A program made the translations under genes and the position numbers. From positions 568,001 to 632,000 of the forward strand of contig OX326958.1 of NCBI GenBank assembly GCA_946800325.1: 64,000 bases of DNA. The letters run 5' to 3'. The notes under the pieces were generated by a model. It saw nothing but the letters and a program-made list of their open reading frames with translations, made no database searches and was not told where the DNA came from. Below are positions 46,101 to 58,474 of the stretch, one piece after another (the stretch's first letter is position 1; the number at the start of each line of letters is the position of its first letter). Source of the stretch: Luzula sylvatica. Taxonomy: Eukaryota > Streptophyta > Magnoliopsida > Poales > Juncaceae.

Positions 46101-47569
46101 CTTTTGATTCGTCATCTGGATGCACGAGCTTCGCCACGCATTTCGGGTGGTAGAAATGCCCGCACGTCGCGTTCGAACATTGGAACACCTTAATTTGTAC
46201 AAAAACAATAATAAATGAATAGGGGCTTTTATGCAAATTTCCCTAATTAAGAAATGTAAAATATACCTCCGCGCCCTTAGATTTATCGGAATTGCCCAAT
46301 CTTCCGCAAGCAAAGCATTGGTGTTGTTTCACCTCGCAATTCTTGCAAAGGAAACTCTGAGTTGCCTACGCCGAGAAAAGTCGAGTGATGAGTAAAAATA
46401 TAGGGGTTTTTTTATATATTGAGAAAAGGATAGGGGGGTTTTTGAAAAAAGACCTGGACTTGTAATTCAGACATGCCTAAACTTTTGCATTTTGATTCCA
46501 CGCCGGCTTTTTTTGTCGCGTGGAATGATCTCAAGCACTCCCCGTCACAACTGACAAACAAATTCGAAAAGTTCAGGGGTTGAATTGCAAAATGTGAAAC
46601 AAACAGACATACCACAGAAGCTCGCCACCGTTGTCACAGAAACAGCAAACGCTGTCGACTAAGTCGTTTTCTTCTTCGGAATCGCCATCCTCTCCAGTTG
46701 CAACACCATCTCCAGTCTCCTGTACCACCTCATCATCTGCTGCTATGAATGGTGCCTTCATTTCTGCTACACTCCCACTATTTCCCTATATTCGTACAAT
46801 TTACACAAAATTAGGAGAAATTGGGGCGAAATTGCGCAATTGTTTTTTATGTTGAATTACCTCGCCAGATTTCTTTCTACGTTTTCTCTCGAGGAGGCCC
46901 TTTAAAAGCTGAATGAAACTAAATTATTTTAGCAAGAAGAGGAAAAAAAATGAAAATATCGATGAGAGGATTCGAAGAAAGGACAAAACATTACCTGAGA
47001 TCTCGATACAGTTTCGTCCTGTTCAGCGAATTTCTTCATAAATGAATGGTGAGGCCGCAAATCTTCTTCTGATGGTCTTTTTTCAAATTTACTGCTCACA
47101 AAAGAAACCATATTTAGAAATGAACCAAATATTTCAGGAGAGAGAGAAAGAGAGATTACTCGAAAACACGTCTGAGACGATCCCACAAACTCTTTTCGAC
47201 TGCATTTGAGTTCCACTTGATAAAATGCAAAGTGTGAATAGTGATCAAAATAGTCCTGATCATCTGTTCATAACTTTTACGAGGGTCCAATAGCTTGATC
47301 CAATTGCCATCCTTGGATAACACCAAGGCTGCAGGTCCAGGGTTTCGAGGAAGTTCCAATTTCCATGCAATTACAGGCTGATATACCTTTTCTAACCTAT
47401 CTTTGGGTTTTCCGCTCAAATAGAGTTCCTCGGAGTCGGAATGAGAGGGGTGCAAGTAGGGTAAGGAAGAGAAGGGAATTGGCTCGTCTTCTCGGTTGAC
47501 GAATTGGTAATTGGTAACAGAGTCAATTATTAGGGTTACCTCAGCCTCGTCGTCTGATGAAAATACCAT
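41426..47569 (-). CDS. EDM2: EDM2 homologue: PHD-finger chromatin and transcript regulator
   Basis: Eighteen exons join in frame to about 1533 residues: 47569-47160, 47094-46995, 46908-46861, 46785-46613, 46550-46454, 46365-46267, 46188-45944, 45637-45542, 45462-45004, 44927-44783, 44697-44596, 44513-44421, 44342-44301, 44214-44104, 44005-43934, 43865-43747, 43685-43610 and 43540-41426. The start MVFSSDDEAE, the PHD-type cluster (about 233-391: CCFCDNGGELL, CLRSFHATKK, CGHFYHPKC, CRRCPSSYHRKCLPR) and the methyltransferase-like region (VDFCCG about 705-710, GLNPPFG about 767-773) are those of Arabidopsis EDM2. EDM2 is a nuclear protein that reads histone marks and promotes full-length transcripts across transposon-bearing introns. 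Unusual here is a long charged insertion (about 940-1270) with polyaspartate and tandem 16-residue repeats, making the protein longer than the 1297 residues I recall for Arabidopsis. Confidence 0.92.
42690..43010. repeat. 48-bp coding minisatellite in EDM2 exon 18
   Basis: About seven 48-bp units encode EERERKAREDAERKMK and variants (REDAE/SEDAE, MK/IN) on the minus strand, about residues 1006-1112 of EDM2, predicting a long charged helix. Strong open frames on the plus strand here are mirror images of the repeat. Confidence 0.9.
43145..43182. repeat. ATC trinucleotide repeat coding polyaspartate in EDM2
   Basis: Twelve or so ATC units on the plus strand give an 11-13 residue aspartate run near residues 949-961 of the EDM2 protein. 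A shorter, similar tract (with AAT/ATT, coding D and N) follows at about 43240-43305. Confidence 0.85.
45707..45928. mobile_element. Foldback MITE in EDM2 intron 7
   Basis: The left half contains four ATATTTACCCTT-type units and the right half their complements (AAGGGTAAATAT), making an almost perfect hairpin of about 222 bp. It is bounded by the perfect 11-bp duplication TTAATAATTAA (45696-45706 and 45929-45939). The duplicated target starts only four bases inside intron 7 from the donor at 45943. Without the insertion the intron would be about 73 bp. Confidence 0.85.
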
Positions 47570-49104
47570 GGCGACGAAGAAGAAGAAGCGTATCGAGCAA
47601 GAGAGTTATGATTATGAATGGGAAACTAGGGTTTGTTCTGTCGGGAAGAAGGCCATTTTTGTGCGCTCGATGCTTGATTGTGTGTGTGTGAGAGAGAGAG
47701 AAGTGAGAGAGAGAGAAGAGAGAGAGAGACTTGGGTCCTGATTGTGAGGAAATGGAAAGACACGTGGGTTTAACGGATGAAGGTTTAATTGAATAGAATA
47801 GAATAGAATAGAATAGAATTGGGCCAAGGTTGAAATTATTTGGCAAGTAATGGGCTGAATGTGTAAGATTGCGTTAGGATTTTTACAAAAAGCCAATAAA
47901 GAGATAATATAATAAGCACATGTAATTAGAAATATTTGTGAAACTCAATGTATCGTTGATATGGTCTAATATGATTCTGATTATAACAATATTTTATTGA
48001 TATGATTCTGATATATTAATCGGTACCTCATATTCTGATATGTGATTTTTGTAATATTGGATGTATTATGTCCACATCTTTATCATTATGTTTTATTTTT
48101 CTTGTTTGATTGTTTTTGGTATTGTTATTCAGTACTTAATAATTTAATATTCTAAAAGAGACCGGTCTATGATATATTGATTTGGATAATAAAATTATTT
48201 ATACTTTATATCGAGTTATATGTATGATAAAAATAATATTTACTATGAAATTGTATTTTTTTCATACACGACAAATTTTCCAATAAATAATAACTTCTAG
48301 ATGTAAAATATGCACTAAGGTCTAAAAAATGCACAGTGTGTGTGCTTCGTACTTCATTTGATAAAAATGAATGTTCACTGTTCACGCAAAATTCATGAAA
48401 CGTGATATTAAATCAACAATTCATTTAAATATGAAAAATAGGAAGATAACCATATCACGAGTCATGGACACGGCTCAAAAAATATTATCTTTTCGACGAA
48501 GCTACAAATTGGTATGTTACATATTTCATAGGCTATTGGAAAAGACTAAATTTGAATGCATCCTTAATGGAAATGATTATAATACCGAGAGTCGAGACTC
48601 GTTGCTATTTAATTGAGTAAATTGATCCGTCTCATTTAGTTGATGCCAATCGATGTTCAAAACTCGGTCCTTCAGTTTATTTATGAATGAATCCATTTCA
48701 CTTTAAATTTGAAACTCATTCATGCAATCCGAGAAAATCATTTTAACCCGTTCATCAATCACTAAGGATATCAACGTCTTTAAGTTAAATTTGGACACTT
48801 AAAAACTCACCTTCAACATTTTTGTACCATTTTTTATGCACGGTCTTTCAGTGGTGTAAATCAATTAAAAATAGTATTGTTTCATGTTTTCTTTTCTCCC
48901 AGTTTTTCTAACAAAAGCACGTAAAAAGATGGGACCCGCTACTTTTCTTTCCTCATTTTCTTGTAAGTTTTTTTTGGACCTCACACCGATGTAGTATGTT
49001 AAAATTAGCAGTACTAGTTTGACAAAATAAAAAATATAAAAAGTATTTAGAGAAGTGCTCAAAATATTTTGTCTCTACGACTCTATATTCTTATATAAAA
49101 ATAT
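47570..49104. other. EDM2 leader and promoter, then intergenic DNA
   Basis: GA repeats (47692-47730) and a GAATA pentanucleotide run (about 47794-47818) lie just upstream of the EDM2 start. The rest is AT-rich with no supported coding frame. Confidence 0.5.
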
Positions 49105-49778
49105 GAAAAAAATTTTAATTTGATTCCTCCACTATTGAGTTGTGCATTGTTGATCCCTCAACTTATTTCATTTTTAACCACTAAATTATTATGTTAGTTT
49201 ATATATAGTCCTCCATCCGTTCTCCATCCGTTAAATATTTATTTATATGTTAACTTGTCACATAAGCAATGATGTGATATTTAAAATATATATACTAATA
49301 TTCTTGTAAAAAACATATCCATATTTTGTTGTCATAAATTTTTATATTCAGTAATGCACATACCAACTTTTTAACAAGCTTCATGATTTGAACTATTCAA
49401 ATTTATTAATTATAATAACGTAACAAGTGACATGGCACATATTTTGTCACATAATCAATTGTATGATATTGAAGAATGATTATGTTTTTATAATATATAT
49501 TCATATTGTTGAGTGTTAAAGTTTATGAAAATAAATATGATTTTTTTTTTAACAATATCAAACATATATTGTAAATGTTACACCATTGTTTACGTGGTAG
49601 AATATATAACATGTAATTGCTTATGTGTCGAGTTAACAAATACATAAGTATTTATCAGATAGAATGATCATGTATGAGTGAACATAATAGTTTAGGGATT
49701 AAAAACGAAACATGTAAAAATTGAGAGACAAAAAATACACCAACTCAATAGTTTAGAGATTAAATTTAGACTTTTCTC
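49105..49778. mobile_element. Mutator-type element with long terminal inverted repeats
   Basis: Inverted repeats of roughly 100 bp, about 70 percent matched (left CCACTATTGAGTTGTGCA, right end reverse CTATTGAGTTGGTGTA), bound a non-coding interior. The perfect 9-bp duplication TAAAAATAT flanks it at 49096-49104 and 49779-49787. Confidence 0.75.
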
Positions 49779-49787
49779 TAAAAATAT

Positions 49788-50883
49788 CTAACTCCAATCT
49801 AAAATCATCCATTGAGATCTCATGTCTCTAATAATTCATTCTCTGGTATAAAAAAAATGGTCTATGATTATAATTTTGCATCAATCCACAAAATAAAAAT
49901 TCTTATCGAATAAAGAATGGAGTGGAGGTCTAATAATTAGTTGGAGGTTCAATATTAGAGTAGTAGAGGAATACTGTGAGAATATTTGTAGAGAAAAAAA
50001 TGGAAGTTGAATATTTGGCATGTATTATATTATATTTTATGAGTTATTCCTGAAAATTATAAAGATTAAGTATTTAGTATGTATTAACTTTTAGTTTAAC
50101 AATTATTTTTAGAAAAAAATATGAACATTCTTTCACAAATATGAAAATGAAATATAAGAAATTTTTTAGAATAGGGATTTTGTTCAAAAAATTCCTAGCT
50201 TTTCCAAATATTATGAAAAACCCATTTGTCCCGTCAACCTTTTGTTATGTCTTTTTAATATGACCATGTTACCCTCCGTGATTTCAATTTATAGTATATA
50301 TTTTGAATAAATAATAAAAAATATTTTAAACAACAATTTATTTTTTTCAAAATATTTTCTACAAATATGTTCACGAATGAAAAATAACGATCAAAATTAA
50401 TATTTACATCTGAAAAATAATATATAATTTCAACAACTATCATACCCTTTTTGGTATTTTTATATAATATTGTTAATATTTATAAATTATTTTTTAAATC
50501 GTTATTTTAATTTCTAGTATGATTTTAAACAATTTCTATTATGTTTTATATAATATGTTGTATTGTTTACCTAAATTATATACCTTTTTATATACCTTTT
50601 ATATAATATGTACTACGGTTGAGACTTCACAAAAAAAAAAAAAAATATGAAGCAATATGTTCGTTTAGAATATACAACTTTATACAACAAGATACAAAAT
50701 GGGTTGTGACAAACCAACCTCATAATAAACATTTCTTCTTAAAAAATAAAAACATACACAATTTGTTTCTTTGGAATTTTCTAGTGTCCTTTTGCTCAGC
50801 TAAAAAACTTCAAAAAAACACATCAAAAATTATATTAAAGAAAACTTTGGTATGATAATCAAATCATTATAAATTATTAGCAA
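49788..50883. other. Intergenic DNA, no gene seen
   Basis: AT-rich; about 50165-50600 resembles the decayed Mutator-type repeats elsewhere (TTTTGTTCAAAAAATTCC start) but the ends are not defined. Confidence 0.4.
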
Positions 50884-52598
50884 TTATGCGTCTGATTTGA
50901 GCGAATTAATGCGCTTCAATCTCTGATCGATTTCGGCCATCACCACCGTTTCTTGCTTCTTTCTTTCTTTCGTAATCGAATTGGCTGACATGCCACTTAT
51001 CTTATCAAAAGCAAACTGAAAATAAAATAAAAAATTATAAAATTAAACATCAATTTTCGAATTTTGAATTTTGAAATTGAATTTTTACATACCGTGAGAA
51101 GAAAATCAGGGTCATAAAGATGGCGCGAAGTAGTCTGCAAAATATCAATTACATCTCCAATGTGATGTGCTTTTAGCAAAACATCTTCTTTCATCTACAA
51201 TTTTCTCAAACCCAAATATCATTAAATATAATTTTTCGGTAAAATTTAGAATACTAATCAAAGAAATATTATAATTATAATACCTTGAAAATTGCAAGCG
51301 CAACGTTAAACAAAACTTTGGCTCCCTCATAGAAAAGCACATCCCAAACCCTTAATGCCGTCTAATAAATCAAACATAAATCATAAATGCACTATTAATA
51401 AAAAACAAAATCGTAACAAATTGAATATTAACACGAAAATAAAATAAAATAGACCTCAGATGGGAGGCTTTTAGAAAAGAGGCAAAGAAACCATTCCGTG
51501 GCCACGAGCGACGCGTCAAATCCCATCGCATCCAAATGCGACGCGATTCTGCAATTACAACCAATAATATTAATATTATAAATTAATTAATAATATTTTA
51601 TTATTTTTTTAAATTAAATACCTCGGGCATTTTTTCGTGAGGAGATCCTTGAAAACGCGTTGCTCGACGTGGCAGCCCGAGAGATTATCGTTGTAGCAAT
51701 CGCTCACCAAAGTATTTTCGAGTAATACCGAAAGCATCCAAAATGCATCTTCTTCTTCGTTCATCACTAACAATAGTAATGCCGCCACGTAATTCAAACC
51801 CTGAAAATTCATCCAATTTAATTTTATTATTTTATTAAAAAAAAATTCGGGGGAGGGGGGGTGCTGACCTGGCAATAACCGACTTCAGAGTCGCGAAAAG
51901 AGTAACCGACGAGAACACGGCGAAGAGCGGCTTGACCGGCTTCGCTATTCAACCATGGGTGACAAGGAAAAGTCCTCGGCAAATCCTATCGACGAAGAAA
52001 TAAATAAATAAATTTATGATAAATTGAGTAGAATTTGATTTTAATTTGAGTTGAGATTACTGACGTGATCGATTTGTCGAGTGGCAGGTGTAATTTTCCC
52101 TTCGGTGGCGCGAATTAATTCGTCGTAATAAGTTTCTGGCACGGTTGATCTTTTCTTCGCAGCGCCAGAAACGGAGAGCCAAACTTTGGGTCTCCAAAGG
52201 GAAGGAACTCCTTTCCTCACCAATTTCTTTAAAGTCATGCTATTTGTGATATTCGAGAATTTGAGCGAAACTCCTCCTCCATTTGATGAAATTTGAGTTT
52301 GTAAGTACCAATTAGAACCTTTGCTCGCTTCTAGATCCCACCACACCTTGTTTTGGAGTCGAATTCTTTCTCTGACCTCGTTTAATACATTGACGTCGTC
52401 TACGTTTCCTTCGGCCGTGAACCCGTAGAGGTCTTCGAATTTGACTGAGAAATTTGAATTTGAAGATTTGGCTGATTTGAGTTTTGTGATTGTAAACTTT
52501 GGCGAGTCTTGCGTGTCTGCACTTGTCCAAAGGGTTCTGATTCGCCTTCTTGGGGAGAAATCTTTGGGGATTTCTGTCTCTATTTGGGTCCCCAACAT
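50884..52598 (-). CDS. TBC-domain Rab GTPase-activating protein
   Basis: Seven exons (52598-52065, 51985-51869, 51800-51622, 51548-51455, 51361-51284, 51194-51093 and 51015-50884) join in frame to 411 residues. The N-terminal part contains [20 protein letters not shown], known from a plant RabGAP subgroup. The TBC domain runs from about 140 ([13 protein letters not shown]) to about 370 and keeps both catalytic fingers: IxxDxxR at 176-182 (IDHDLPR) and YxQ at 215-217 (YCQ). [10 protein letters not shown] and [17 protein letters not shown] are also intact. Such proteins stimulate GTP hydrolysis on Rab proteins in membrane traffic; the specific Rab partner is not known. The C-terminus ([18 protein letters not shown]) is helical and charged. 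No defects seen. Confidence 0.92.
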
Positions 52599-54020
52599 AC
52601 TGTCAATTTCAAATTTGAATCGAAACGGATTTAAATGGCTAGAAGGGGAGAGAAAGTTGTTGTCTTTCTGAGGAGAAATAGGTTAATGGTATGAGAGGTT
52701 CGATTCTGTTTGAAATTTGAAAAATGGGTTTGATAATCGAGAATCAAAAGCTATAATTGATGCCAAAAATATGAAGATATCAGAAATGGCAACGATGGAA
52801 AATGAGTTTTGAAATCGGGAATTTTTTTGAATTGGCCAATAGGTTGGTTGACTTCTCTTGGGAATTAATGGAAACAGCTTGCGATCATATGATAAAAAAA
52901 TAAATTTACAAACCTTTCTGCACAATTACAATCCAATTCTTTGATTCGAATCAAAATGGGTATTCGTATTGAGCATGAAACCAAGATGTATTGCTTTAAT
53001 GGAGGGCGGCAATGCAATGCCAAAAGAGTTATTTCCGATTCTCTTGTATCTTATGCGTTGCGACTAATTTGCCTCTATTAACGAATGATACAATAAAAGA
53101 AGAAGAAGAAAGACGATGACAAAGTCTCTTTATGTTTGCTCTAATTGTCGTAAATTTCGATCTTCTCTCTCTATCTCTCTCTGTTTACAGAAAAGGATAT
53201 TTTCTGGATTTCAGGCAAGGTGGAATTGGTAGGTGTTTGTTAATTCAACCCATAAAAAAGTATATATTCAAAAAAGATCTTTTTACACTAAAAACCCTGA
53301 AAGAAAAACAAGCTTTACACACTCTTGATAACTTTCCTTTCAAGTCAAGTTTTGCTATTTGAAATATTTCAGGGGTTTGAATGCAAAATGTGTAAAGGTC
53401 ACAATAATAATTAAAGATAAGAAAAAGCAAGTAAAAGGGGGAGGTTTAGTTATGATACGAATGGTAGTAATGAATGGAAATCATGATAACACACACATGT
53501 TTGTTTGGTTGGTTTAAGACATGAGATGCAAAATTGGTCAGATAAATTTCAAAAACACCCCTCTTTAGTTAAGCTTTGATTTGAATTTGATTATTTGAAA
53601 ATTTGGTATTAGGATTTGGTTGGTTTGTTGCATAAGGGTATATATGATATTTTTAACTTTTGATTAGTCTTTCTTATTTAGGTGGGGAAAGAGTCTATTA
53701 GCATGCATGTAGACTTTTTTTTTCCGAAACACAATTTTGAATCTTTGATTGAAACTCGATACGAATCAAGTTAATTCATTAAAAAAATCATTTCATAATC
53801 ATGTTCGTCACTAATTTCATGTATATCCTTGCTTACGTGGCAAAGGACACCAGTCACGACTACACATATTTCCAACACAACTTGGAGATGAAATAATAAT
53901 AATAATAATAATATATGATATTGTTTATTTAAGCCTAAGTCTTGCTAAACTCAAAAACTTCAAATCCACCGTACCAACGCAAACCGGTACGAGAAACAAA
54001 ATACTAAAAAAAAATCAACA
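52599..54020. other. Promoter of the RabGAP gene and intergenic DNA
   Basis: No supported coding frame. A CT patch lies at about 53160-53185 and an AAT run at about 53895-53912. Confidence 0.45.
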
Positions 54021-55334
54021 TTAATCATTTTCGAGCCTTGCGATATACTTGTCGTAAAACGTGCCAGCTTTTTCCAATTCGCCTAATTCGGTGTAACAAT
54101 CTGCTATCGCACCGAACGCTTCGGTCAAGCCCGCATCCTCTCCAGTTTTTTTCGAAATATCCAATACCATGCAATGATACTTTATCGCATCGTTATACTT
54201 CCCTTGTCTTTGCAAAGACGCCCCTAAATCAAACAAATATCAAAAAGGTAAATATGCAAAAAGAACCCTGCGATTATAAAATTAACGAACCTAGTCCTCG
54301 AGCGGCCTTTTTCTCTTCGACGTGGTCTTCTAATTGCTTGGCGAGATCGAGGGCCGTTTTGAATTCTTCAAGGGCTAATTGGTAATTTTGGTTCCGCAAA
54401 AAATTCTTTCCGGTCCTCAAAAGATTTAATAATTGCTCTTTTCGCGGGTCCACGATTACTTCGGACTCGACTTTGGTACCGACTGGAGCGTAACTTAGTG
54501 TCGGTGCGTACGATTCGATCTTTGCTTGTCTTCTCAATGCTGTGTTTATTTGCCTTAATTGCTCGTTTAATTTCTTTAATTCCCCTTTTCTTTGCCTTGC
54601 CAAGAGACCTTTCGAATGTAATTACAAAAAATAAAAGTTAAAATGATAATTTTTAAAATTATATAGAATTATTAATGAAAATTGGAGCGTACCGCCAACA
54701 GTGGCGCCGATTAGGGCGATTCCGAATAAAAGGGGCATATTGAAAAGCGAATTATTATCTTGTTCACAAACTTCGGCCAATGCATTTTCTGGTACCGTTA
54801 ATACCGCAATATTTGTCAGTAATATACATGCCTTTCCATATTTCGATAATATCTTTTCCTGAATTCATAATAAATATTAGTAAATTAGTTCATTTAGTTC
54901 TTGTGTTATTTAATTTTGTTGATTTTGAGGTTAAGACTCACCATCATACCTGAAGATTTGAAAAGGAATTGACAAAACTGCTTGAATAGATAAAGCCTCT
55001 TTTAGGAAATACTTGAAATTTTCGATTTGTCGTGAATTTCTCCAATTTCTCGTTTTTCACCGGATCATAGAGAACTTTTCCCCCTAAAATAGTTCAGAAA
55101 AAAGGAAAATAAAAATTGATATGACACTATTTCAATTTCGAGATTATTCAGTCATTCATTTGAACTAGAATTTGAAATTGTGACGAGTGTTTCGTACTAG
55201 TGGAGAAAACAGTTACACTCACCAGCGGAAGCAACGACACTGCATCGTAGTCGCCGGAGAAGCTTGCCGGAGCTTCTCACGGCGACCGGAGGCAGTGTAG
55301 GCGGCGCCGTATGGTAGTGGATAAGAACGGACAT
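54021..55334 (-). CDS. FLU: FLU, plastid regulator of tetrapyrrole synthesis
   Basis: Five exons (55334-55223, 55083-54950, 54858-54693, 54608-54291 and 54223-54021) join in frame to 310 residues, close to the 316 I recall for Arabidopsis FLU. Exon 1 is only 37 codons: MSVLIHYHTAPPTLPPVAVR, rich in S, R and V and lacking acids, a chloroplast transit peptide. A hydrophobic segment (about 121-140, MPLLFGIALIGATVGG) would anchor it in plastid membrane. Next come the coiled-coil signature ARQRKGELKKLNEQLRQIN and ESYAPTLSYAPVG, then TPR repeats (about 195-300, GASLQRQGKY, AIADCYTELGELEKAGTFYD). FLU binds glutamyl-tRNA reductase through its TPRs and represses 5-aminolevulinate formation in the dark, preventing protochlorophyllide build-up. 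The gene is divergent from SLU7. Confidence 0.93.
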
Positions 55335-55954
55335 GAGAGAGACGAGAGAGGTGTCGTAGGATAAGACTCGTCGACAGTGATGCTTCTTTTTCTATATTTT
55401 CCCGACAAAGTTCGTGGGGCGTGATATTGTGGGCGTGCACCGGATATTAATATATTATTGCTAGTAAATGATATATATGATAACAAAAATAAATTTAGAT
55501 AAATTTGTGTTATAAAATATTGTTAGTAGTTTGTAAAAGTATAATTGTTAAAATAAAAATACACTAGTTATTGAGTACATTTTATTCGGATCATTTTCAA
55601 GTATGATGTCAACATTTTGAGAAATTAACAAATTTAAAAAATAAGAGTTTACTGGTATAAATAACTTTTTAAGTCTGTAATATATTTATTAAATATTATT
55701 TTTATGGTTAAGATGATAAGATCATGTCGTTCAAAAAAAATAACAAATGATACTCGTTAATTTTATTATGTAAAAAATTAATAAAAAATGTTACCTCCTC
55801 AAGTTAATATACTCATACCTAGAGCTGCACAAATGTAAAATATAATTAAAATCTTAACAATTGATGGACGAACTTTTAAAAATTATAACAAATGATACCC
55901 ATTGTAATTTCCTCACGAGCTTCAGGAATCCTAGCAGAAAGAGTCGGCATTGCA
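55335..55954. promoter_or_regulatory. Shared intergenic region between FLU and SLU7
   Basis: About 620 bp separate the divergent start codons. It is AT-rich. CACGAGCTTCAG before GAATCC (about 55922) could be the acceptor of an SLU7 leader intron. Specific control motifs are not assigned. Confidence 0.45.
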
Positions 55955-57478
55955 ATGGCAACCGCTTCAGTGTCGTTCAAGTCGAGAGAGGATCACAGGA
56001 AACAGCTCGAATTGGAAGAAGCTCGAAAGGCTGGTCTCGCACCGGCAGAATTGGACGAAGATGGAAAAGAAATCAATCCTCATATTCCTCAGTATATGTC
56101 TTCTGCCCCTTGGTATCTTAATGCGCAAAGACCCGGTTTGAAGCACCAAAGAAAATGGAAATCGGACCGAAATTACTCAAAATCATGGTACGAAAGAGGC
56201 GCAAAGATCTACCAAGCCGATAAATACCGCAAAGGCGCTTGTCAAAATTGCGGAGCAATGACACACGACAAGCAATCCTGCACTGAACGGCCCCGCCAAG
56301 TCGGCGCGAGATTCACCAGCATCCACATCGCGCCAGACGAGAAGATCGAATCCTTCGAGCTCGACTACGACGGTAAACGCGACAGGTGGAACGGGTTCGA
56401 CTCGTCAGCCTACGTCCACGTCATCGACCACTTCGAGAGAAAAGACGAAGCGAGAAAGAAGTTCCTCAAAGAAGAACAACTCAAGAAACTCGAAGACAAA
56501 AACAGCAAAAAGGACGACGAAGCCAGCAACGAAGACGACGAGGATAAGATCGACGAGGCCAAAGTCGACGAGAGACACCATATGGATTTCGCCAAGGTCG
56601 AGAAGCGTGTTCGTACCACCGGTGGTGGAAGTACCGGTACCGTCCGAAATCTTCGTATTCGTGAAGATACCGCCAAATATCTACTCAATTTGGATGCCAA
56701 TTCTGCTTATTACGACCCCAAAACCCGTTCCATGCGTGAAGATCCAATGCTCGATATGGATCCCAACGAGAAATTCTACTCGGGGGACAATGAAAATAGA
56801 TTGAGCGGACAAGCATCAGAGTTCAAGCAACTCCACGTGCACGCATGGGAGGCGTTCGACAAAGGACAAGACATGCACATGCAAGCCGCGCCGTCCCAAG
56901 CCGAATTGCTCTACAAAAATTACAAGGTCGTTAAAGAAAAATTGAAGTCCCAAACAAAAGACACGATAGTCGAGAAGTACGGAAACGCCGCCTCTGACGA
57001 GGTGCTTCCTCGCGAGCTCCTCCTCGGTCAGAGCGAGAGGGAGATCGAGTACGACCGTACCGGTCGCGTAATCAAAGGCCAGGAAATGGCGTTGCCGAAG
57101 AGCAAGTACGAGGAGGACGTGTATGCGAATAACCACACGAGCGTGTGGGGGTCCTGGTGGAAGGATCACCAATGGGGATATCAGTGTTGTAATCACACTA
57201 TTAGGAATAGTTACTGTACCGGTACCGCCGGTATCGAGGCTGCCGAGGCTACTGCCGACTTGACGAGGGCTAGTATTGCTCGTAAGGAAGCCTCTCCTTA
57301 TATACCGGTTCAGCAAGAAGAGAAGAAATTGTATGATCCGACGAAGGAGGAAGAGAGAGACGAGAGGAAGCGAAAATACAATGTGAAATGGAATGATGAG
57401 GTTACTGCGGAGGATATGGAGGCGTATAGGATGAAGAGAGTTCGTCACGATGATCCGATGAAGGATTTCTTGGACTAA
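55955..57478 (+). CDS. SLU7: Pre-mRNA splicing factor SLU7
   Basis: A single uninterrupted exon of 507 codons from MATASVSFKSREDHRKQLEL. The ATG at 55892 lies upstream but the family starts at MATASV, so 55955 is chosen. SLU7 acts in the second catalytic step of splicing, helping choose the 3' splice site. Seen here: the zinc knuckle CX2CX4HX4C at 96-109 (CQNCGAMTHDKQSC), the SLU7 core with YDGKRDRWNGFD, VRTTGGGSTGTVRNLRIRED, TAKYLLNLD and WEAFDKGQDMHMQAAPSQAE, then ANNHTSVWGSWWKDHQWGY and the end RMKRVRHDDPMKDFLD. Compared with the Arabidopsis protein, as I recall it, the segment before DERKRKYNVK is about 25-30 residues shorter and differs in sequence. The lack of coding introns could reflect a retrocopy or simply this gene's structure; all key residues are present. 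Confidence 0.92.
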   Translation: MATASVSFKSREDHRKQLELEEARKAGLAPAELDEDGKEINPHIPQYMSSAPWYLNAQRPGLKHQRKWKSDRNYSKSWYERGAKIYQADKYRKGACQNCGAMTHDKQSCTERPRQVGARFTSIHIAPDEKIESFELDYDGKRDRWNGFDSSAYVHVIDHFERKDEARKKFLKEEQLKKLEDKNSKKDDEASNEDDEDKIDEAKVDERHHMDFAKVEKRVRTTGGGSTGTVRNLRIREDTAKYLLNLDANSAYYDPKTRSMREDPMLDMDPNEKFYSGDNENRLSGQASEFKQLHVHAWEAFDKGQDMHMQAAPSQAELLYKNYKVVKEKLKSQTKDTIVEKYGNAASDEVLPRELLLGQSEREIEYDRTGRVIKGQEMALPKSKYEEDVYANNHTSVWGSWWKDHQWGYQCCNHTIRNSYCTGTAGIEAAEATADLTRASIARKEASPYIPVQQEEKKLYDPTKEEERDERKRKYNVKWNDEVTAEDMEAYRMKRVRHDDPMKDFLD

Positions 57479-58396
57479 ATTTTATTTAATTCGAGTTGTC
57501 CGTTGAATGTATATTAGATAATTAGATAATTGTATGTGCATCTATATTCTAATTCTAACACTATTCAAAATCTGCATTGTTATTGTTATAGTTTTAGTTC
57601 AGAAAACTCTGTTTGATATTAAATATTTGTTTAGTTTTTTTTTTCTTTCAAAGTTTTGATAATAACCTTTGCAAGAAATAAACAAATTGGAAAACTATAA
57701 TTTATTTATTACACACACAAATAACATATACATTAAATACTATAATTATTTTTAAAAACTATAAAAAGACCGCGTAAATATGTAAGACGCAGCTTGGTAC
57801 CAATCAAAAATATTATAATAAGCACAAAAAAACGCAGTTTGGTACCAATCAAAACTGTTATAATAAGCACAAAAAAATAATAATACCGGCTCAGGCTAAC
57901 AAAAAGTATTTCTGTGAACAATAAACGATGAACAGTAAAATTATATTTATTAATACGATGAAAAATTCAAATATTTTATTTATAATACAAGACATGTCAA
58001 ATAAAATAAAATTTCATATGGTAAAAAAAAAAAAAAAACTCGATGAACAGTAACCCGGATGAACATACATGAGTGAACAGTACCGGATGAACAGTAAATA
58101 TCGATGTGGCATTTTGGCTTGGCTCCAAATTGGTGGAAATTTAATGGGAGGGGAAATTCTTAAATAACCGTCCGAAAAAATTAAAAACAATAGCGAGGTC
58201 AATCTTTCTTTAATCGTTACATTTTCATCAAACAATGCAACGATGGGTATACTCTCAAACTCGAATTAGTATCAATTTGTTCAATAATTAGTTAGTTTTG
58301 TAAAACAATGATAATTTCTGGTTTGTTCATTTTAGTCTTGTTTGTGTTTTTTTATTAATTTCATAAATTGTTGTCTTTTTTAATTTCCAGATTCGA

Positions 58397-58474
<78 letters not shown>

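Noticed and set aside
56816..57448. 210-codon minus-strand frame opposite SLU7
   Set aside because: Shadow frame; SLU7 on the plus strand is strongly conserved over the same bases.
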